A stretch of DNA of 64,000 bases, from contig CAZOLZ010000006.1 of the NCBI GenBank assembly GCA_964580965.1, positions 1 to 64,000 on the forward strand, in the 5' to 3' direction. Positions 52,771-62,809 of this stretch are shown here, in pieces. The stretch is from CAIUKX01 sp964580965 (GTDB taxonomy: Bacteria; Bacteroidota; Bacteroidia; Flavobacteriales_D; Crocinitomicaceae). Every line of letters starts with the position of its first letter. The first letter of the stretch is position 1. Under the pieces are notes generated by a model. The model was not told the origin of the DNA, did no database searches, and worked only from the letters and a program-made list of their open reading frames with translations. The translations under genes were made by a program, and so were the position numbers.

Positions 52771-54717
52771 ATGATATCACTAGAAAATATTGGAATACAT
52801 TTTCCTCAAGGCTATCTTTTTTCAAATGTTAATTTGCAAATAAATAAGGGAGATCGAATCGGACTTACTGGCAAAAATGGTGCAGGTAAATCAACACTAT
52901 TAAAAGTAATAAGTGAAAATGAAAAAGCGAGTGAAGGTCAATTACACAAACAAAAAAATATCAATATTGGATTTTTAAATCAGGATATATTAATAAATAG
53001 TGATAAAAACCTTTACAAATATATATTTGATTCAAATGAACTTATAAACAAACAACTCAAAAGAATAGAAGAGATAAACGGAAAACTAGAAAGTTCAACC
53101 GAATATGAATCTGATTCCTATTTAGAATTATTAAATGAATTGGATAAAGTAAATCATGAATTTCAAATTAATGATGGTTATAAATGGGAAGAAAAAATCG
53201 CTACAACATTATCTGGGTTAGGGTTTGAAATAAACGATTATGAAAAAGAAATAAACTCTTTTTCAGGAGGTTGGAAAATGCGTGCTGAATTGTGTAAAAT
53301 ATTAGTTAATAAACCTGATGTTATTCTGTTAGATGAACCAACAAACCATTTAGACATCTTATCTATTAGTTGGCTTGAAAACTATTTGTCAAAATTTGAT
53401 GGTGCAGTAATAACAATATCACATGATAGACAGTTCTTAGACAATGTAACGAATAGAACTATTGAAATAAGTAATCAAAAAGCATACGATTATCCCTATA
53501 ATTTTTCTAAATATCAGATTAAAAGAAATGAAGAATTAGAACGTTTAAAAGAAAGTAGGAAGGACCAAGAAAAGGAAATAAAAAAAACACAAGAACTTAT
53601 TGATAAGTTTAGAGCAAAAAAGAACAAAGCTGCATTTGCTCAATCATTAATCAAGAAACTGGATAAAACAGAAATTATTGAAATTGATGATAATAGCTAT
53701 GCAGGTTTAAAAATTAAATTTCCTTTAAGTGTAGAGCCTGGTAAGTTGATTTTAGAATTAGAAAATGTTGGTAAGAAATATGACGATAATATCATATTTA
53801 AAAACATTACATTAAATGTAAGTAAAGGTGAAAAAATAGCTTTACTTGGCGCAAATGGTGTAGGTAAATCGACATTAATTAAGCGTATAATGAACGAAAT
53901 CGATGGTGATGGAGATGTAAAATACGGACATAATGTTAATATTGCTTATTTCTCCCAAAATCAAGCTGAAAAACTAGATCCAAAAAAAACCGTACTTGAA
54001 ACAATAGATGATATAGCAGAGGGAGAAATTAGAAAAGAAATACGAAACATTTTAGGTTCATTTTTGTTCAAAGGAGAAGATGTTGATAAGAAGGTTGCTG
54101 TTTTATCAGGTGGTGAAAGAACAAGACTGGCACTTTGTACTCTTTTACTAAGCCCTAGTAACTTTTTAATCCTAGATGAGCCGACAAATCATTTAGATAT
54201 TGTTAGTAAAGAGATCTTAAAAAGTGCGCTTCAAAATTATAAGGGCTCTTTTATAGTTGTTTCACATGACAGAGAATTCTTGGATGGATTGTCTAATAAG
54301 ATTTGGGATATTCAAGACAAAGGTTTAAAAATTCATCATTTCGATGTTAAAGAGTTTTTAAAAATGAAGAATAGTAACAACTCTAACATTGATAAGAACA
54401 CTCACAAAACTAATTCGAAAAGAACAACAGAAGCTAATGAAGTTTCTGATAAGAAACTAAGCTATGAAGCAACTAAAGAGTTAAAACGTAAAAAAAATCA
54501 ATTAAATAATCAGTTAAAGAAAATCGAAAAACAAATTGAAGAATTAGAAGATCAATTAAGCGCTAAAGATTCTATCATTGAACAACTTGATTACTCAGAT
54601 GAAGAAAATGCCAAAAAACAGCTTAAAGAATATGAAGAAATCAAGCAATTATTGGATACAACCATGAATCAATGGGAAGAGGTCTCAGAAGAAATAATTA
54701 GTATCGAAAGTTTATAA
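52771..54717 (+). CDS. ABC-F family ATPase
   Basis: The 648-residue soluble protein has two ABC domains in tandem: Walker A GKNGAGKSTLLK with signature FSGGWKMR and LLDEPTNHLD, then GANGVGKSTLIK with LSGGERTRLAL and ILDEPTNHLD. A linker of about 75 residues joins them and a C-terminal coiled coil (about 555-648) follows, as in Uup/YheS-type ABC-F proteins. Such proteins act on ribosomes rather than in transport, since there are no membrane segments. Subfamily is not certain. It follows the gldN terminator closely. Confidence 0.92.
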   Translation: MISLENIGIHFPQGYLFSNVNLQINKGDRIGLTGKNGAGKSTLLKVISENEKASEGQLHKQKNINIGFLNQDILINSDKNLYKYIFDSNELINKQLKRIEEINGKLESSTEYESDSYLELLNELDKVNHEFQINDGYKWEEKIATTLSGLGFEINDYEKEINSFSGGWKMRAELCKILVNKPDVILLDEPTNHLDILSISWLENYLSKFDGAVITISHDRQFLDNVTNRTIEISNQKAYDYPYNFSKYQIKRNEELERLKESRKDQEKEIKKTQELIDKFRAKKNKAAFAQSLIKKLDKTEIIEIDDNSYAGLKIKFPLSVEPGKLILELENVGKKYDDNIIFKNITLNVSKGEKIALLGANGVGKSTLIKRIMNEIDGDGDVKYGHNVNIAYFSQNQAEKLDPKKTVLETIDDIAEGEIRKEIRNILGSFLFKGEDVDKKVAVLSGGERTRLALCTLLLSPSNFLILDEPTNHLDIVSKEILKSALQNYKGSFIVVSHDREFLDGLSNKIWDIQDKGLKIHHFDVKEFLKMKNSNNSNIDKNTHKTNSKRTTEANEVSDKKLSYEATKELKRKKNQLNNQLKKIEKQIEELEDQLSAKDSIIEQLDYSDEENAKKQLKEYEEIKQLLDTTMNQWEEVSEEIISIESL

Positions 54718-55452
54718 CCATCTGTATATTGCTACAAGTAGCATTTTTCCAAACTCGGATTGATTAAATTTAGGACTAAATTTTTCATCAAGTTCTTTTC
54801 TAGTATATTTTTCTTTAATTTTTTCGTTGTAAGATAACTTAGTCTCATCTGGATTAACAAATCTAACTTCTTTTGCAAAATAAATAATACTACCATCTTC
54901 TGTAGCCAAACCTAAAATCATCCCTGGTAAGCCTTCTATTCCTTCTGGGCCAAAAGATGGTACAATATCCACTGTAAACCAAGCATAAATCCTCGTCGAA
55001 TCATTTTTTTCCCATATTGATTTATAACATTCAATACCAGCAATTCTTCTTTTTGACTCCGTAACTTTCCAATTAATTTTATTCAAACTATCTGAAATAA
55101 AGAGCTCCTTCCCCATTATATTCATTAAAAGTAACTTATCATTTGTTGAAGAATTATAGAAACATGAATTCTTCATCGTTGCCCAAGCCATTTGATCTGG
55201 TTCCTTTGGCTCTATTGGAATAAATGATGCCAAAGAGTCTCTAAAATTTAATTCAAAATACTCTGTTTTAATTTTATTTTGATTGTTAAACATTCTTTTT
55301 CCAAACTTCGAGCCTTTAAATAACTTTTCAAGGTTAGATCTACGTTCAAACACAATTCTACCTTGTGTATGTTGAGCAACAAAACTAAAGGATAGAACAA
55401 CAAAAAAACCTAATAATAAATTTCTCATAACTTTTAAATACTTTAATACCAC
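54712..55452 (-). CDS. GLPGLI-family protein
   Basis: The 246-residue protein has a signal peptide (about 1-25, SFVAQ) and the family motif GLPGMILGL within EGIEGLPGMILGLATEDG. GLPGLI proteins are found only in Bacteroidota, usually with a TonB-dependent receptor-like partner. Here the partner gene is directly upstream, overlapping by 10 nt. The function is not known. Confidence 0.93.
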   Translation of the reverse strand: MVLKYLKVMRNLLLGFFVVLSFSFVAQHTQGRIVFERRSNLEKLFKGSKFGKRMFNNQNKIKTEYFELNFRDSLASFIPIEPKEPDQMAWATMKNSCFYNSSTNDKLLLMNIMGKELFISDSLNKINWKVTESKRRIAGIECYKSIWEKNDSTRIYAWFTVDIVPSFGPEGIEGLPGMILGLATEDGSIIYFAKEVRFVNPDETKLSYNEKIKEKYTRKELDEKFSPKFNQSEFGKMLLVAIYRWL

Positions 55453-58166
55453 CTCAATTTTGCATCTTCCTCATGAGTCTTGTAATTATTAAATTTGTAG
55501 ACCAATTTTAAAAGAAAATATCTCGATATTATTTTCGTTCTATTATCAGTGATAATATTTGCATTTACATTTCTCAGAGCAATAATGTTTTGGTTAAAAA
55601 TATCATTTGCATCTATTGATAGAATCAGGTTATTAGTTCTCAAAAAGCTTTTACCTAGACTTAAATTCCATACATAATATTTTAAATTGAAACCATCTGC
55701 TAATTGATTATTTACATTATATGTAAAATCAGACTTTATAATGAAACTGTAATTAGTTGTCCACTGAACTGATGCAGTATATTGTTGAGTTGAAAAATTT
55801 GAAGTAACTACAGAAGCTAAAGAATTTGAAGGATTATTGAATGAAAATTCACTTTCTAGTGAAAAACCGAGAGAATCAGTTCTGTAATCCAAAGAAATTC
55901 TGGGTGAAAGCCTTTGGTTTAGAGTAATATTTCTCTGATTGTTTACAAAATTTATATTTCTAGAAAAATTAGCACCGAAACTTGGTCTAACACTTAATAC
56001 TCTCTTATAGATAGGTAACCCTGCTCCAACCATTAAATTTAAAGAAGTATTCCCGTCAACATTTATCGTTTGTGAAATTGATCGCCCTAATTGATCATAT
56101 GAAACATTGGAAGAAAAATCATTTTGAGTAAAGTTTCCATTAATATTTCCCCAAACATATCTTCCAGTTAAAGCACTCCAATTATTATAAAACAAGTTAA
56201 ATTGATGTTCATAATTTGGTTTTAAATCAGGATTACCAATTACAATTCTATTGATATTAGTATTATTCTGAACTAATTGTAAGTCTTCAACATCAGGTAA
56301 TTTCGAATCTGTTTCATATCTTAACCTTAATCGAGAAGACGGACTAAATTTATATGTAAAACGATAATAAGGTAAAATATTTGACACATTTTGAGTTACA
56401 TTTTGATTTGTAGTTGTGTTATTATTATCAATAATGATATTTCTCAAATAGATACCTCCTTCACTTGAAATTTTCTTTTGATTAAATTCAAGTCGACTAC
56501 CTACTTTATGTTCATTTCTTTTTGTGTCAAATATATTTGTAAGTGCAGAATTTAATACATCATAATCATTAATACCGAAATCATTTGTCGTAACATCTTG
56601 AGAGGAATTTGAATTCAAATACTGATAATTCATTTTCAAAATCAAATTTTTCAAAATAGGTTCAAAAAATTCGATTTTAGTTCTTGTGAACAAACTATTG
56701 TATCTTTCACTACGTTTTTGATTTAAATTTAAATAGCTAGAGTTGACTGAATCGTTGTAAAAGTTATTTGTCTTTAATAAATTATCGACTGCTTCTGTTG
56801 AATAATTTAAGTAATTAGTCAATTCTATCTTTCTTTTTGGTTTAGAAAAACGCCTTTCAATTGAAAATTCATTTGATGTTCTCAGAGTTTGATCAGTGTT
56901 TTCATTTGTACTTTCAGTTGAACGTTTAAACTCTTGACTTTGATTTTCAAATTTCGATAAACTATAGTTATCATCACTTACGTCAGAATTATATAAATAA
57001 GGTTTTAATGTTATATCTGTCAATGAATCAACTGCATATGATAATTCAACATTTAAATTATGACTCAAAAATTTATTTAAATTCCTAGTCGAATCATCTG
57101 TATAATATGTTGTATCGGGTAATAAATATTTAGAATAGCTTGCTGTACTAGCATCTAATTGATAATCATTTAAAGTATAATCAATTGAAACTTTACCTTG
57201 ATTTTTTTTGCCAAATTTATTTGTATATGAAAATCCTGTAGTGAATGTTTGTGGAACTCCTGAAGCATTCTCATTTGAACCAAAAGTACTTATCCCAAAT
57301 TTTCGTTGATCAGCAAAGCCTATTCCCGATCTTGGAGTTGTTGACCCTAAAGAATAAAAAGAAACACGCTTAGGGCCATTATATTTATTAAACAAAAACT
57401 CTCCTTCATGATATTCTTGAAAATCGGAAGCCAATGTTGCTTTACCAAAATATCCTTTCTTAGCATCTTTTTTCAATCTCAAATCCATGACTTGAACACG
57501 TTCCTCTCCCCCATCTTGTTTATTTTCTTCTACTTTTTCATAAACTTTAACTGACTCAACACCTTTTGCACCAAGATTCTTAGTAGCTATTGTTGGATCA
57601 CTACCAAAAAACTCATCTCCATCCACTAAAACCTTACTAATTGATTGACCTTGAGATGTTATTTTACCATCCTTATCAACTTCAACTCCAGGAAGTTTCT
57701 TTAACAGATCTTCAACAACAGCATTTTCCCCAACTTTAAAAGAATCTGCTACATACACTAAAGTATCACCTTTATAATAAATCGGCTCAGTATTGGAGTA
57801 TATCACTACATCTTTTAACTCCATTGCTTTTGTTGTCAAAATAACCTTATCTATTGATAGACTCAAGTTATCAGGATTACCTAGTATAAAATACATTTTA
57901 CGTTCAAAGTTTGGATGGTCAACAAAAACCGTAAATGTATCTACAGGAAGTTTATCCAAATAAAATGATCCATCACTTTTTGTATGGGTATAGTTAAGTA
58001 ACAATGAATCACTCATTCTAACCGCAAAAACACTTGCATTATTTAAAGGGGATACACCCGAAGAATCATATACATTTCCTTTAATCAAAATTTCTTGTCC
58101 ATACGCTAGTAAATTGATTATAAAAAATGAGAAAAATAATATTGTTGCTTTGTTTATCTTCATCAA
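55443..58166 (-). CDS. TonB-dependent receptor-like outer-membrane barrel protein
   Basis: The 907-residue protein has a signal peptide (about 1-22), an N-terminal carboxypeptidase-regulatory-like beta-domain (about 25-115, VYDSSGVSPLNNASVFAV), a plug-like part (VVEDLLKKLPGVEVDKDG... KVLVDGDEFFGSDP) and a C-terminal beta-barrel ending near ...RWY. No clear TonB box is visible. It belongs to the outer-membrane beta-barrel family that pairs with GLPGLI proteins, as it does here. The substrate is unknown; this is not a SusC-type protein (no SusD gene, shorter barrel). Confidence 0.88.
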   Translation of the reverse strand: MMKINKATILFFSFFIINLLAYGQEILIKGNVYDSSGVSPLNNASVFAVRMSDSLLLNYTHTKSDGSFYLDKLPVDTFTVFVDHPNFERKMYFILGNPDNLSLSIDKVILTTKAMELKDVVIYSNTEPIYYKGDTLVYVADSFKVGENAVVEDLLKKLPGVEVDKDGKITSQGQSISKVLVDGDEFFGSDPTIATKNLGAKGVESVKVYEKVEENKQDGGEERVQVMDLRLKKDAKKGYFGKATLASDFQEYHEGEFLFNKYNGPKRVSFYSLGSTTPRSGIGFADQRKFGISTFGSNENASGVPQTFTTGFSYTNKFGKKNQGKVSIDYTLNDYQLDASTASYSKYLLPDTTYYTDDSTRNLNKFLSHNLNVELSYAVDSLTDITLKPYLYNSDVSDDNYSLSKFENQSQEFKRSTESTNENTDQTLRTSNEFSIERRFSKPKRKIELTNYLNYSTEAVDNLLKTNNFYNDSVNSSYLNLNQKRSERYNSLFTRTKIEFFEPILKNLILKMNYQYLNSNSSQDVTTNDFGINDYDVLNSALTNIFDTKRNEHKVGSRLEFNQKKISSEGGIYLRNIIIDNNNTTTNQNVTQNVSNILPYYRFTYKFSPSSRLRLRYETDSKLPDVEDLQLVQNNTNINRIVIGNPDLKPNYEHQFNLFYNNWSALTGRYVWGNINGNFTQNDFSSNVSYDQLGRSISQTINVDGNTSLNLMVGAGLPIYKRVLSVRPSFGANFSRNINFVNNQRNITLNQRLSPRISLDYRTDSLGFSLESEFSFNNPSNSLASVVTSNFSTQQYTASVQWTTNYSFIIKSDFTYNVNNQLADGFNLKYYVWNLSLGKSFLRTNNLILSIDANDIFNQNIIALRNVNANIITDNRTKIISRYFLLKLVYKFNNYKTHEEDAKLRWY

Positions 58167-58299
58167 ACAAAAGTTTATGTTTTCTTATACTGGTATTTAT
58201 AACACAATAATAACAACAGAATGATTAAAAAGTTACAATAAAATTACAATTGGTGAATTATAAGTTTAAATGGTTTTATAACTTTAAAAAAAAAATATC

Positions 58300-59664
58300 A
58301 TGTCAAAAATTAAAACAGCTTTTTTTTGCAAGAACTGTGGTCATGAAGCTCCAAAATGGCTTGGAAAATGTCCTTCATGTGGAGAATGGAACACTTTTGT
58401 AGAAGAACTTAAAGATAGTTCACCTAAATCATCAATTGTTGCGTTTAGTACTTCTTCAAAAAAAGCTGAGCCTCAGACCTTACAAGAAATTCAAAGCCAA
58501 GATTTCCCAAGAATGATATTTTCTGACAAGGAAGTTAACAGAGTTCTTGGAGGGGGTGTAGTACCTGGTTCATTGATTCTCTTTGGAGGTGAACCAGGAA
58601 TTGGTAAATCAACATTAATTCTTCAACTTGCGATTAAAGAGAATAAATATAAATTCCTATATGTTTCTGGAGAAGAAAGTGAACAACAAATCAAAATGAG
58701 AGCTGAAAGGCTTGGCTTACAAAATGAGGCATGTTTTATTCTGACAGAAACAAATATTCTAAACATTTTTGAACAAGCTAAAATAGTACAACCTGAAATA
58801 ATTGTTATTGATTCTATCCAAACAATCTATCACACCAATATAGAAAGTTCACCGGGTAGTATTTCACAAATAAAAGAATGTACGAGCCAACTGCTTAGAT
58901 ATGCTAAAGAAACTAACACTCCCATTTTTATCATTGGTCATATAACAAAAGAAGGGTCTCTTGCAGGACCAAAAGTATTAGAACACATGGTAGATACAGT
59001 TATGCAACTTGAAGGAGATAGAAACCACGTTTATCGTTTACTGAGAACTATTAAGAATCGTTTTGGAAGTACGAACGAGCTTGGAATCTATGAAATGATA
59101 GGAAATGGTCTTAGAGAAGTTGAAAATCCATCAGAGATTCTAATTTCAGCTAATAATGAAAATTTAAGTGGGATAGCTATTGCATCTACTTTAGAAGGTA
59201 ATCGATCTATCTTAATAGAGGTTCAAGCTTTAGTAAGTACTGCAGCTTATGGGACGCCTCAAAGATCATCAACAGGATTTGATGCTAAAAGGCTAAACAT
59301 GTTATTAGCTGTGATGGAAAAAAGATGTGGCTTTAAATTAGGAGCTAAAGATGTGTTCTTAAACATAACTGGAGGTGTAAAAGTTGATGATCCAGCTATT
59401 GATTTGGCCGTAGTAGCTGCTGTTTTATCATCTAATACAGATATTTCAATCGATAAAAAAATAACCTTAGCAGCAGAGGTTGGTTTATCAGGAGAAGTTA
59501 GGCCTGTTTCTAGAATTGAACAAAGAATTAAAGAAGCTGAAAAACTTGGATATGATCGTATTATTTTATCTAAAACCAATAAAAATATTGACCAAAAAAA
59601 CTACAATATTCAATTAGTTAAATGTAGTAAGATGGAAGAAGTTGTTAAAGCTTTATTTACTTAA
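58300..59664 (+). CDS. radA: DNA repair protein RadA
   Basis: The 454-residue protein helps process recombination intermediates. It has the N-terminal zinc finger with Cys10, Cys13, Cys24 and Cys27, a RecA-like ATPase with Walker A GGEPGIGKST (96-105), KNRFGSTNE, and a C-terminal Lon-like domain (about 280-454, IEVQALVSTAAYGTPQR and AAEVGLSGEVRPV). The length is typical. It converges with eno and shares a terminator with it. Confidence 0.96.
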   Translation: MSKIKTAFFCKNCGHEAPKWLGKCPSCGEWNTFVEELKDSSPKSSIVAFSTSSKKAEPQTLQEIQSQDFPRMIFSDKEVNRVLGGGVVPGSLILFGGEPGIGKSTLILQLAIKENKYKFLYVSGEESEQQIKMRAERLGLQNEACFILTETNILNIFEQAKIVQPEIIVIDSIQTIYHTNIESSPGSISQIKECTSQLLRYAKETNTPIFIIGHITKEGSLAGPKVLEHMVDTVMQLEGDRNHVYRLLRTIKNRFGSTNELGIYEMIGNGLREVENPSEILISANNENLSGIAIASTLEGNRSILIEVQALVSTAAYGTPQRSSTGFDAKRLNMLLAVMEKRCGFKLGAKDVFLNITGGVKVDDPAIDLAVVAAVLSSNTDISIDKKITLAAEVGLSGEVRPVSRIEQRIKEAEKLGYDRIILSKTNKNIDQKNYNIQLVKCSKMEEVVKALFT

Positions 59665-59669
59665 TAAAA

Positions 59670-59699
59670 AAAACGGTTACCCTTACAGATAACCGTTTT
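59670..59699. terminator. Bidirectional terminator between radA and eno
   Basis: AAAACGGTTA (59670-59679) and TAACCGTTTT (59690-59699) form a perfect 10-bp stem with A-runs and T-runs on both sides, so it can end transcription of radA on the plus strand and eno on the minus strand. Confidence 0.85.
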
Positions 59700-59721
59700 A
59701 TAGTTTAATTTTAATATCTTG

Positions 59722-61005
59722 TTATAAAAATTTAAAATCTTTTCCGGGGTAAATTGCAGTTTCACCTAGTTCCTCTTCGATTCTTAATAGTTGGTTATAT
59801 TTTGCCATTCTATCACTTCTTGAAGCTGATCCTGTTTTAATTTGACCACAATTCAATGCAACTGCTAAATCTGCAATTGTACTATCTTCTGTCTCACCAC
59901 TTCTATGACTCATTACTGAAGTGTAATTATTTCTAGTAGCTAATTGTACAGCTTCTATTGTTTCTGTTAAAGAACCAATTTGATTAACCTTCACTAAGAT
60001 TGAATTAGCAATTCCTTCATTAATACCTTTATTCAAACGTTTAGAATTTGTTACAAATAAATCATCACCAACTAACTGAACTTTGTCACCGATGGCATCA
60101 GTTGCTAACTTCCAACCAGCCCAATCATCTTCTGCTAATCCATCTTCAATAGAAACAATCGGGTATTTAGATGTCCAATTTTTCCAAAAATCAACCATTT
60201 GAGAAGATGTCATTTGATCTCCAGTTGATTCAAAGATGTATAACCCTTTTTCAGCGTTGTAAAACTCCGATGATGCAGCATCTAAAGCTATATGCATATC
60301 TTCTCCTGGCTTAAATCCTGCTTTTTCGATTGCCTCTAAAACTACTTGAATTGCTTCTTCGTTAGATCCTAAATTTGGAGCAAACCCTCCTTCATCTCCA
60401 ACGTTTGTTGACATACCTTTAGATTTCAAAACACTTTTCAAGTTATGGAAAACTTCAGTACCCCATCTTAATCCTTCTGAAAAAGAAGATGCACCAAAAG
60501 GCATAACCATAAACTCTTGAATATCTATCAAGTTATCAGCATGAGAACCTCCGTTTAAGATATTCATCATAGGAACAGGCATAGTAACAGCTCCAACACC
60601 TCCTATGTATTTGTATAAACTTAAACCTGATTCTTGAGCTGCAGCTTTAGAAACAGCTAAAGAAACACCTAAAATTGCATTTGCACCAAATTTTGATTTA
60701 TTATCTGTAGCATCAATTGCTAACATGATTTGATCGATCTTCTTTTGATTAAATACATCTAAACCAACTAAAGCATCATTTAAAGTTGTATTGATATTAT
60801 TAACGGCTGTTAGAACTCCTTTACCTAAATAAATTGATTTATCATTATCTCTAAGTTCAACTGCTTCATGTACTCCTGTCGAAGCTCCTGAAGGAACAGC
60901 TGCTCTTCCTAAGATTCCGTTTGTTGTATATACATCAACTTCTACTGTTGGATTACCTCTTGAATCCAATATTTGTCTTCCAACAACTTTTTTAATGTAG
61001 CTCAT
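59722..61005 (-). CDS. eno: Enolase
   Basis: The 427-residue enzyme turns 2-phosphoglycerate into phosphoenolpyruvate, the lower part of glycolysis that also receives ED products. Signatures include the N-terminal RQILDSRGNPTVEVDV, GGSHADNLIDIQEFMVMP, NVGDEGGFAPNL, SIEDGLAEDDWAGW, LVGDDLFVTN and the C-terminal SHRSGETEDSTIADLAVA. It is in the same direction as carA with a 2-nt gap. Confidence 0.97.
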   Translation of the reverse strand: MSYIKKVVGRQILDSRGNPTVEVDVYTTNGILGRAAVPSGASTGVHEAVELRDNDKSIYLGKGVLTAVNNINTTLNDALVGLDVFNQKKIDQIMLAIDATDNKSKFGANAILGVSLAVSKAAAQESGLSLYKYIGGVGAVTMPVPMMNILNGGSHADNLIDIQEFMVMPFGASSFSEGLRWGTEVFHNLKSVLKSKGMSTNVGDEGGFAPNLGSNEEAIQVVLEAIEKAGFKPGEDMHIALDAASSEFYNAEKGLYIFESTGDQMTSSQMVDFWKNWTSKYPIVSIEDGLAEDDWAGWKLATDAIGDKVQLVGDDLFVTNSKRLNKGINEGIANSILVKVNQIGSLTETIEAVQLATRNNYTSVMSHRSGETEDSTIADLAVALNCGQIKTGSASRSDRMAKYNQLLRIEEELGETAIYPGKDFKFL

Positions 61006-61007
61006 AT

Positions 61008-62111
61008 TTATTTTTTATTATTTTTCATGTTATCAATAAACTGGTCAAACAAATATCTTGAATCATGAGGACCAGCAGATGCTTCAGGGTGATATTGAAC
61101 AGAAAAAACAGGTTTGTTTTTTAATTCAATTCCTGCAATTGTATTATCATTTAGATGCCTATGTGTTACTTCTATTGAATCATTATCTAAAACACTTTGT
61201 TCTGAAACTACAAAACCATGATTCTGAGAAGTTATCTCACCTCTATTCGTTTTTAAATTTTTAATAGGATGATTTAAACCTCTATGTCCATTAAACATTT
61301 TTTCAGTTTGTAAGCCTTGAGATAACGCTAAAACTTGATGACCTAAACAAATTCCAAAAATTGGTTTACCTGTTTTAACAATATCTTGAACAAGACTAAC
61401 AGTTTCTCTCATCGCAGAAGGATCTCCAGGTCCGTTTGATAACATGAAACCATCTGGTTCAAATGAATTCATCTCTTCTAAAGTAGAAGACATTGGAAAA
61501 ACTTTTACATGACAACCCCTTTCTACTAAACAACGAACAATGTTCTTTTTAACGCCTAAATCTAACAATGATACTTTTAAGAAAGAATTTTCTGATTTTA
61601 CTTCATAAGAATCCTTAGTCGTAACTTTAGATGATAATTCTAAACCAGCCATTGAAGGAACATTACTTAATGCAAGTTTCAAAGAATCAATATCTAAATT
61701 ATCAGAAGAAATAATTGCATTCATAGCACCTTTACTTCTAATATGTCTAACAAGAGCACGAGTATCGACATTTGTAATTCCAACAGTTTCATTATCAAAC
61801 ATTAACTCTTCTAATGATGAATTAGCTGATGATCTTGAATAAACTTCTGAAAACTTTTTCGTAACTAAACCTGCAATATTTATTTTATCTGATTCAATTT
61901 CAGATTCATGAACTCCATAATTTCCAATGTGAGGTGAAGTCATTATTAAAATTTGACCAAAATAAGAAGGGTCAGTAAAAACTTCTTGATATCCGGTCAT
62001 ACCGGTGTTAAATGCAATTTCACCCGAAGTTGTACCTATTTTTCCAATAGCATTTCCATGAAAAACTGTTCCATCTTCTAAAACAATTACAGCAGGATTT
62101 CTTTCTTCCAT
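61008..62111 (-). CDS. carA: Carbamoyl-phosphate synthase small subunit
   Basis: The 367-residue glutaminase subunit delivers ammonia for carbamoyl phosphate in arginine and pyrimidine synthesis. The class I glutamine amidotransferase site shows Cys255 in GICLGHQ, and His and Glu in QYHPEASAGPHD near residue 340. The N-terminal CPSase domain (GEIAFNTGMTGYQEVFTDPSY) is complete. carB is not in the window. The gene sits between eno and rplQ, an order common in Flavobacteriales. Confidence 0.96.
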   Translation of the reverse strand: MEERNPAVIVLEDGTVFHGNAIGKIGTTSGEIAFNTGMTGYQEVFTDPSYFGQILIMTSPHIGNYGVHESEIESDKINIAGLVTKKFSEVYSRSSANSSLEELMFDNETVGITNVDTRALVRHIRSKGAMNAIISSDNLDIDSLKLALSNVPSMAGLELSSKVTTKDSYEVKSENSFLKVSLLDLGVKKNIVRCLVERGCHVKVFPMSSTLEEMNSFEPDGFMLSNGPGDPSAMRETVSLVQDIVKTGKPIFGICLGHQVLALSQGLQTEKMFNGHRGLNHPIKNLKTNRGEITSQNHGFVVSEQSVLDNDSIEVTHRHLNDNTIAGIELKNKPVFSVQYHPEASAGPHDSRYLFDQFIDNMKNNKK

Positions 62112-62169
62112 AAAAAAATTTTTACAAAGTTATGATTTCAAATTAAATTATATGAAATCTTATTCAAAA

Positions 62170-62199
62170 AAAAAGGGTAATGAAAACATTACCCTTTTT
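62170..62199. terminator. Terminator after the rpoA-rplQ operon
   Basis: AAAAAGGGTAATG (62170-62182), loop AAAA and CATTACCCTTTTT (62187-62199) form a perfect 13-bp stem, with A/T runs on both sides. On the minus strand it ends the ribosomal operon before carA. Confidence 0.9.
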
Positions 62200-62215
62200 A
62201 AAAATTATTAAAGAT

Positions 62216-62776
62216 TTATTCACCTTTAGCTTCCTCATCAGAAGCAGTATCAGATTCTGGAGCTTCAGATTCATTATTTGTTTCAGTATCAACTGAATCT
62301 TCAACAACTGTAGCTTCTACAACTTCTTCTGTAGCAGTTTCTTCAGCTTTTTTAGCTGTAGCACCACCTCTTCTTGATCTTCTTGTAGTTTTCTTAGCAG
62401 TTTCTTTAGTGTATAATTCGTTAAAATCAACCAATTCTATCATACACATTTCAGCATTATCCCCTAATCTGTAACCTGTTCTGATAATACGAGTATAACC
62501 TCCATTTCTATTAGAAACTTTAGGAGCTATCTCTCTGAATAATTCAGATACAACTTCTTTATTTTGCAATTGAGCAAAAACAGTTCTTCTAGAATGAGTA
62601 GAATCAGTTTTTGACTTTGTTATTAATGGCTCGACATACACTCTTAAAGCTTTAGCTTTAGCAACAGTAGTGTTTATTCTCTTATGTAACAAAAGAGAAC
62701 AAGCCATATTAGAAATCATCGCTTTTCTGTGCGCTGATTTTCTACTTAAATGATTAAATTTCTTTCCGTGTCTCAT
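62216..62776 (-). CDS. rplQ: 50S ribosomal protein L17 with long acidic tail
   Basis: The core (residues 1-120) is normal L17: MRHGKKFNHLSRKSAHRKAM, the MACSLLLHKRINTTVAKAKALR helix and GYTRIIRTGYRLGDNAEMCMIELV read as conserved blocks. The protein is 186 residues instead of about 120-130. The extension first has a basic part (KKTTRRSRRGG), then an Ala/Glu/Thr-rich acidic tail (about 145-186). Bacteroidota L17 often carries such tails. It lies 33 nt downstream of rpoA. Confidence 0.96.
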   Translation of the reverse strand: MRHGKKFNHLSRKSAHRKAMISNMACSLLLHKRINTTVAKAKALRVYVEPLITKSKTDSTHSRRTVFAQLQNKEVVSELFREIAPKVSNRNGGYTRIIRTGYRLGDNAEMCMIELVDFNELYTKETAKKTTRRSRRGGATAKKAEETATEEVVEATVVEDSVDTETNNESEAPESDTASDEEAKGE

Positions 62777-62809
62777 TTCAATATTATTTTACTCCCCAAG
62801 GAGAATTTA

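Noticed and set aside
55443..58166. SusC-type transporter
   Set aside because: There is no SusD partner. The plug and barrel fit the GLPGLI-associated outer-membrane family, and the gene is far from the glucan locus.
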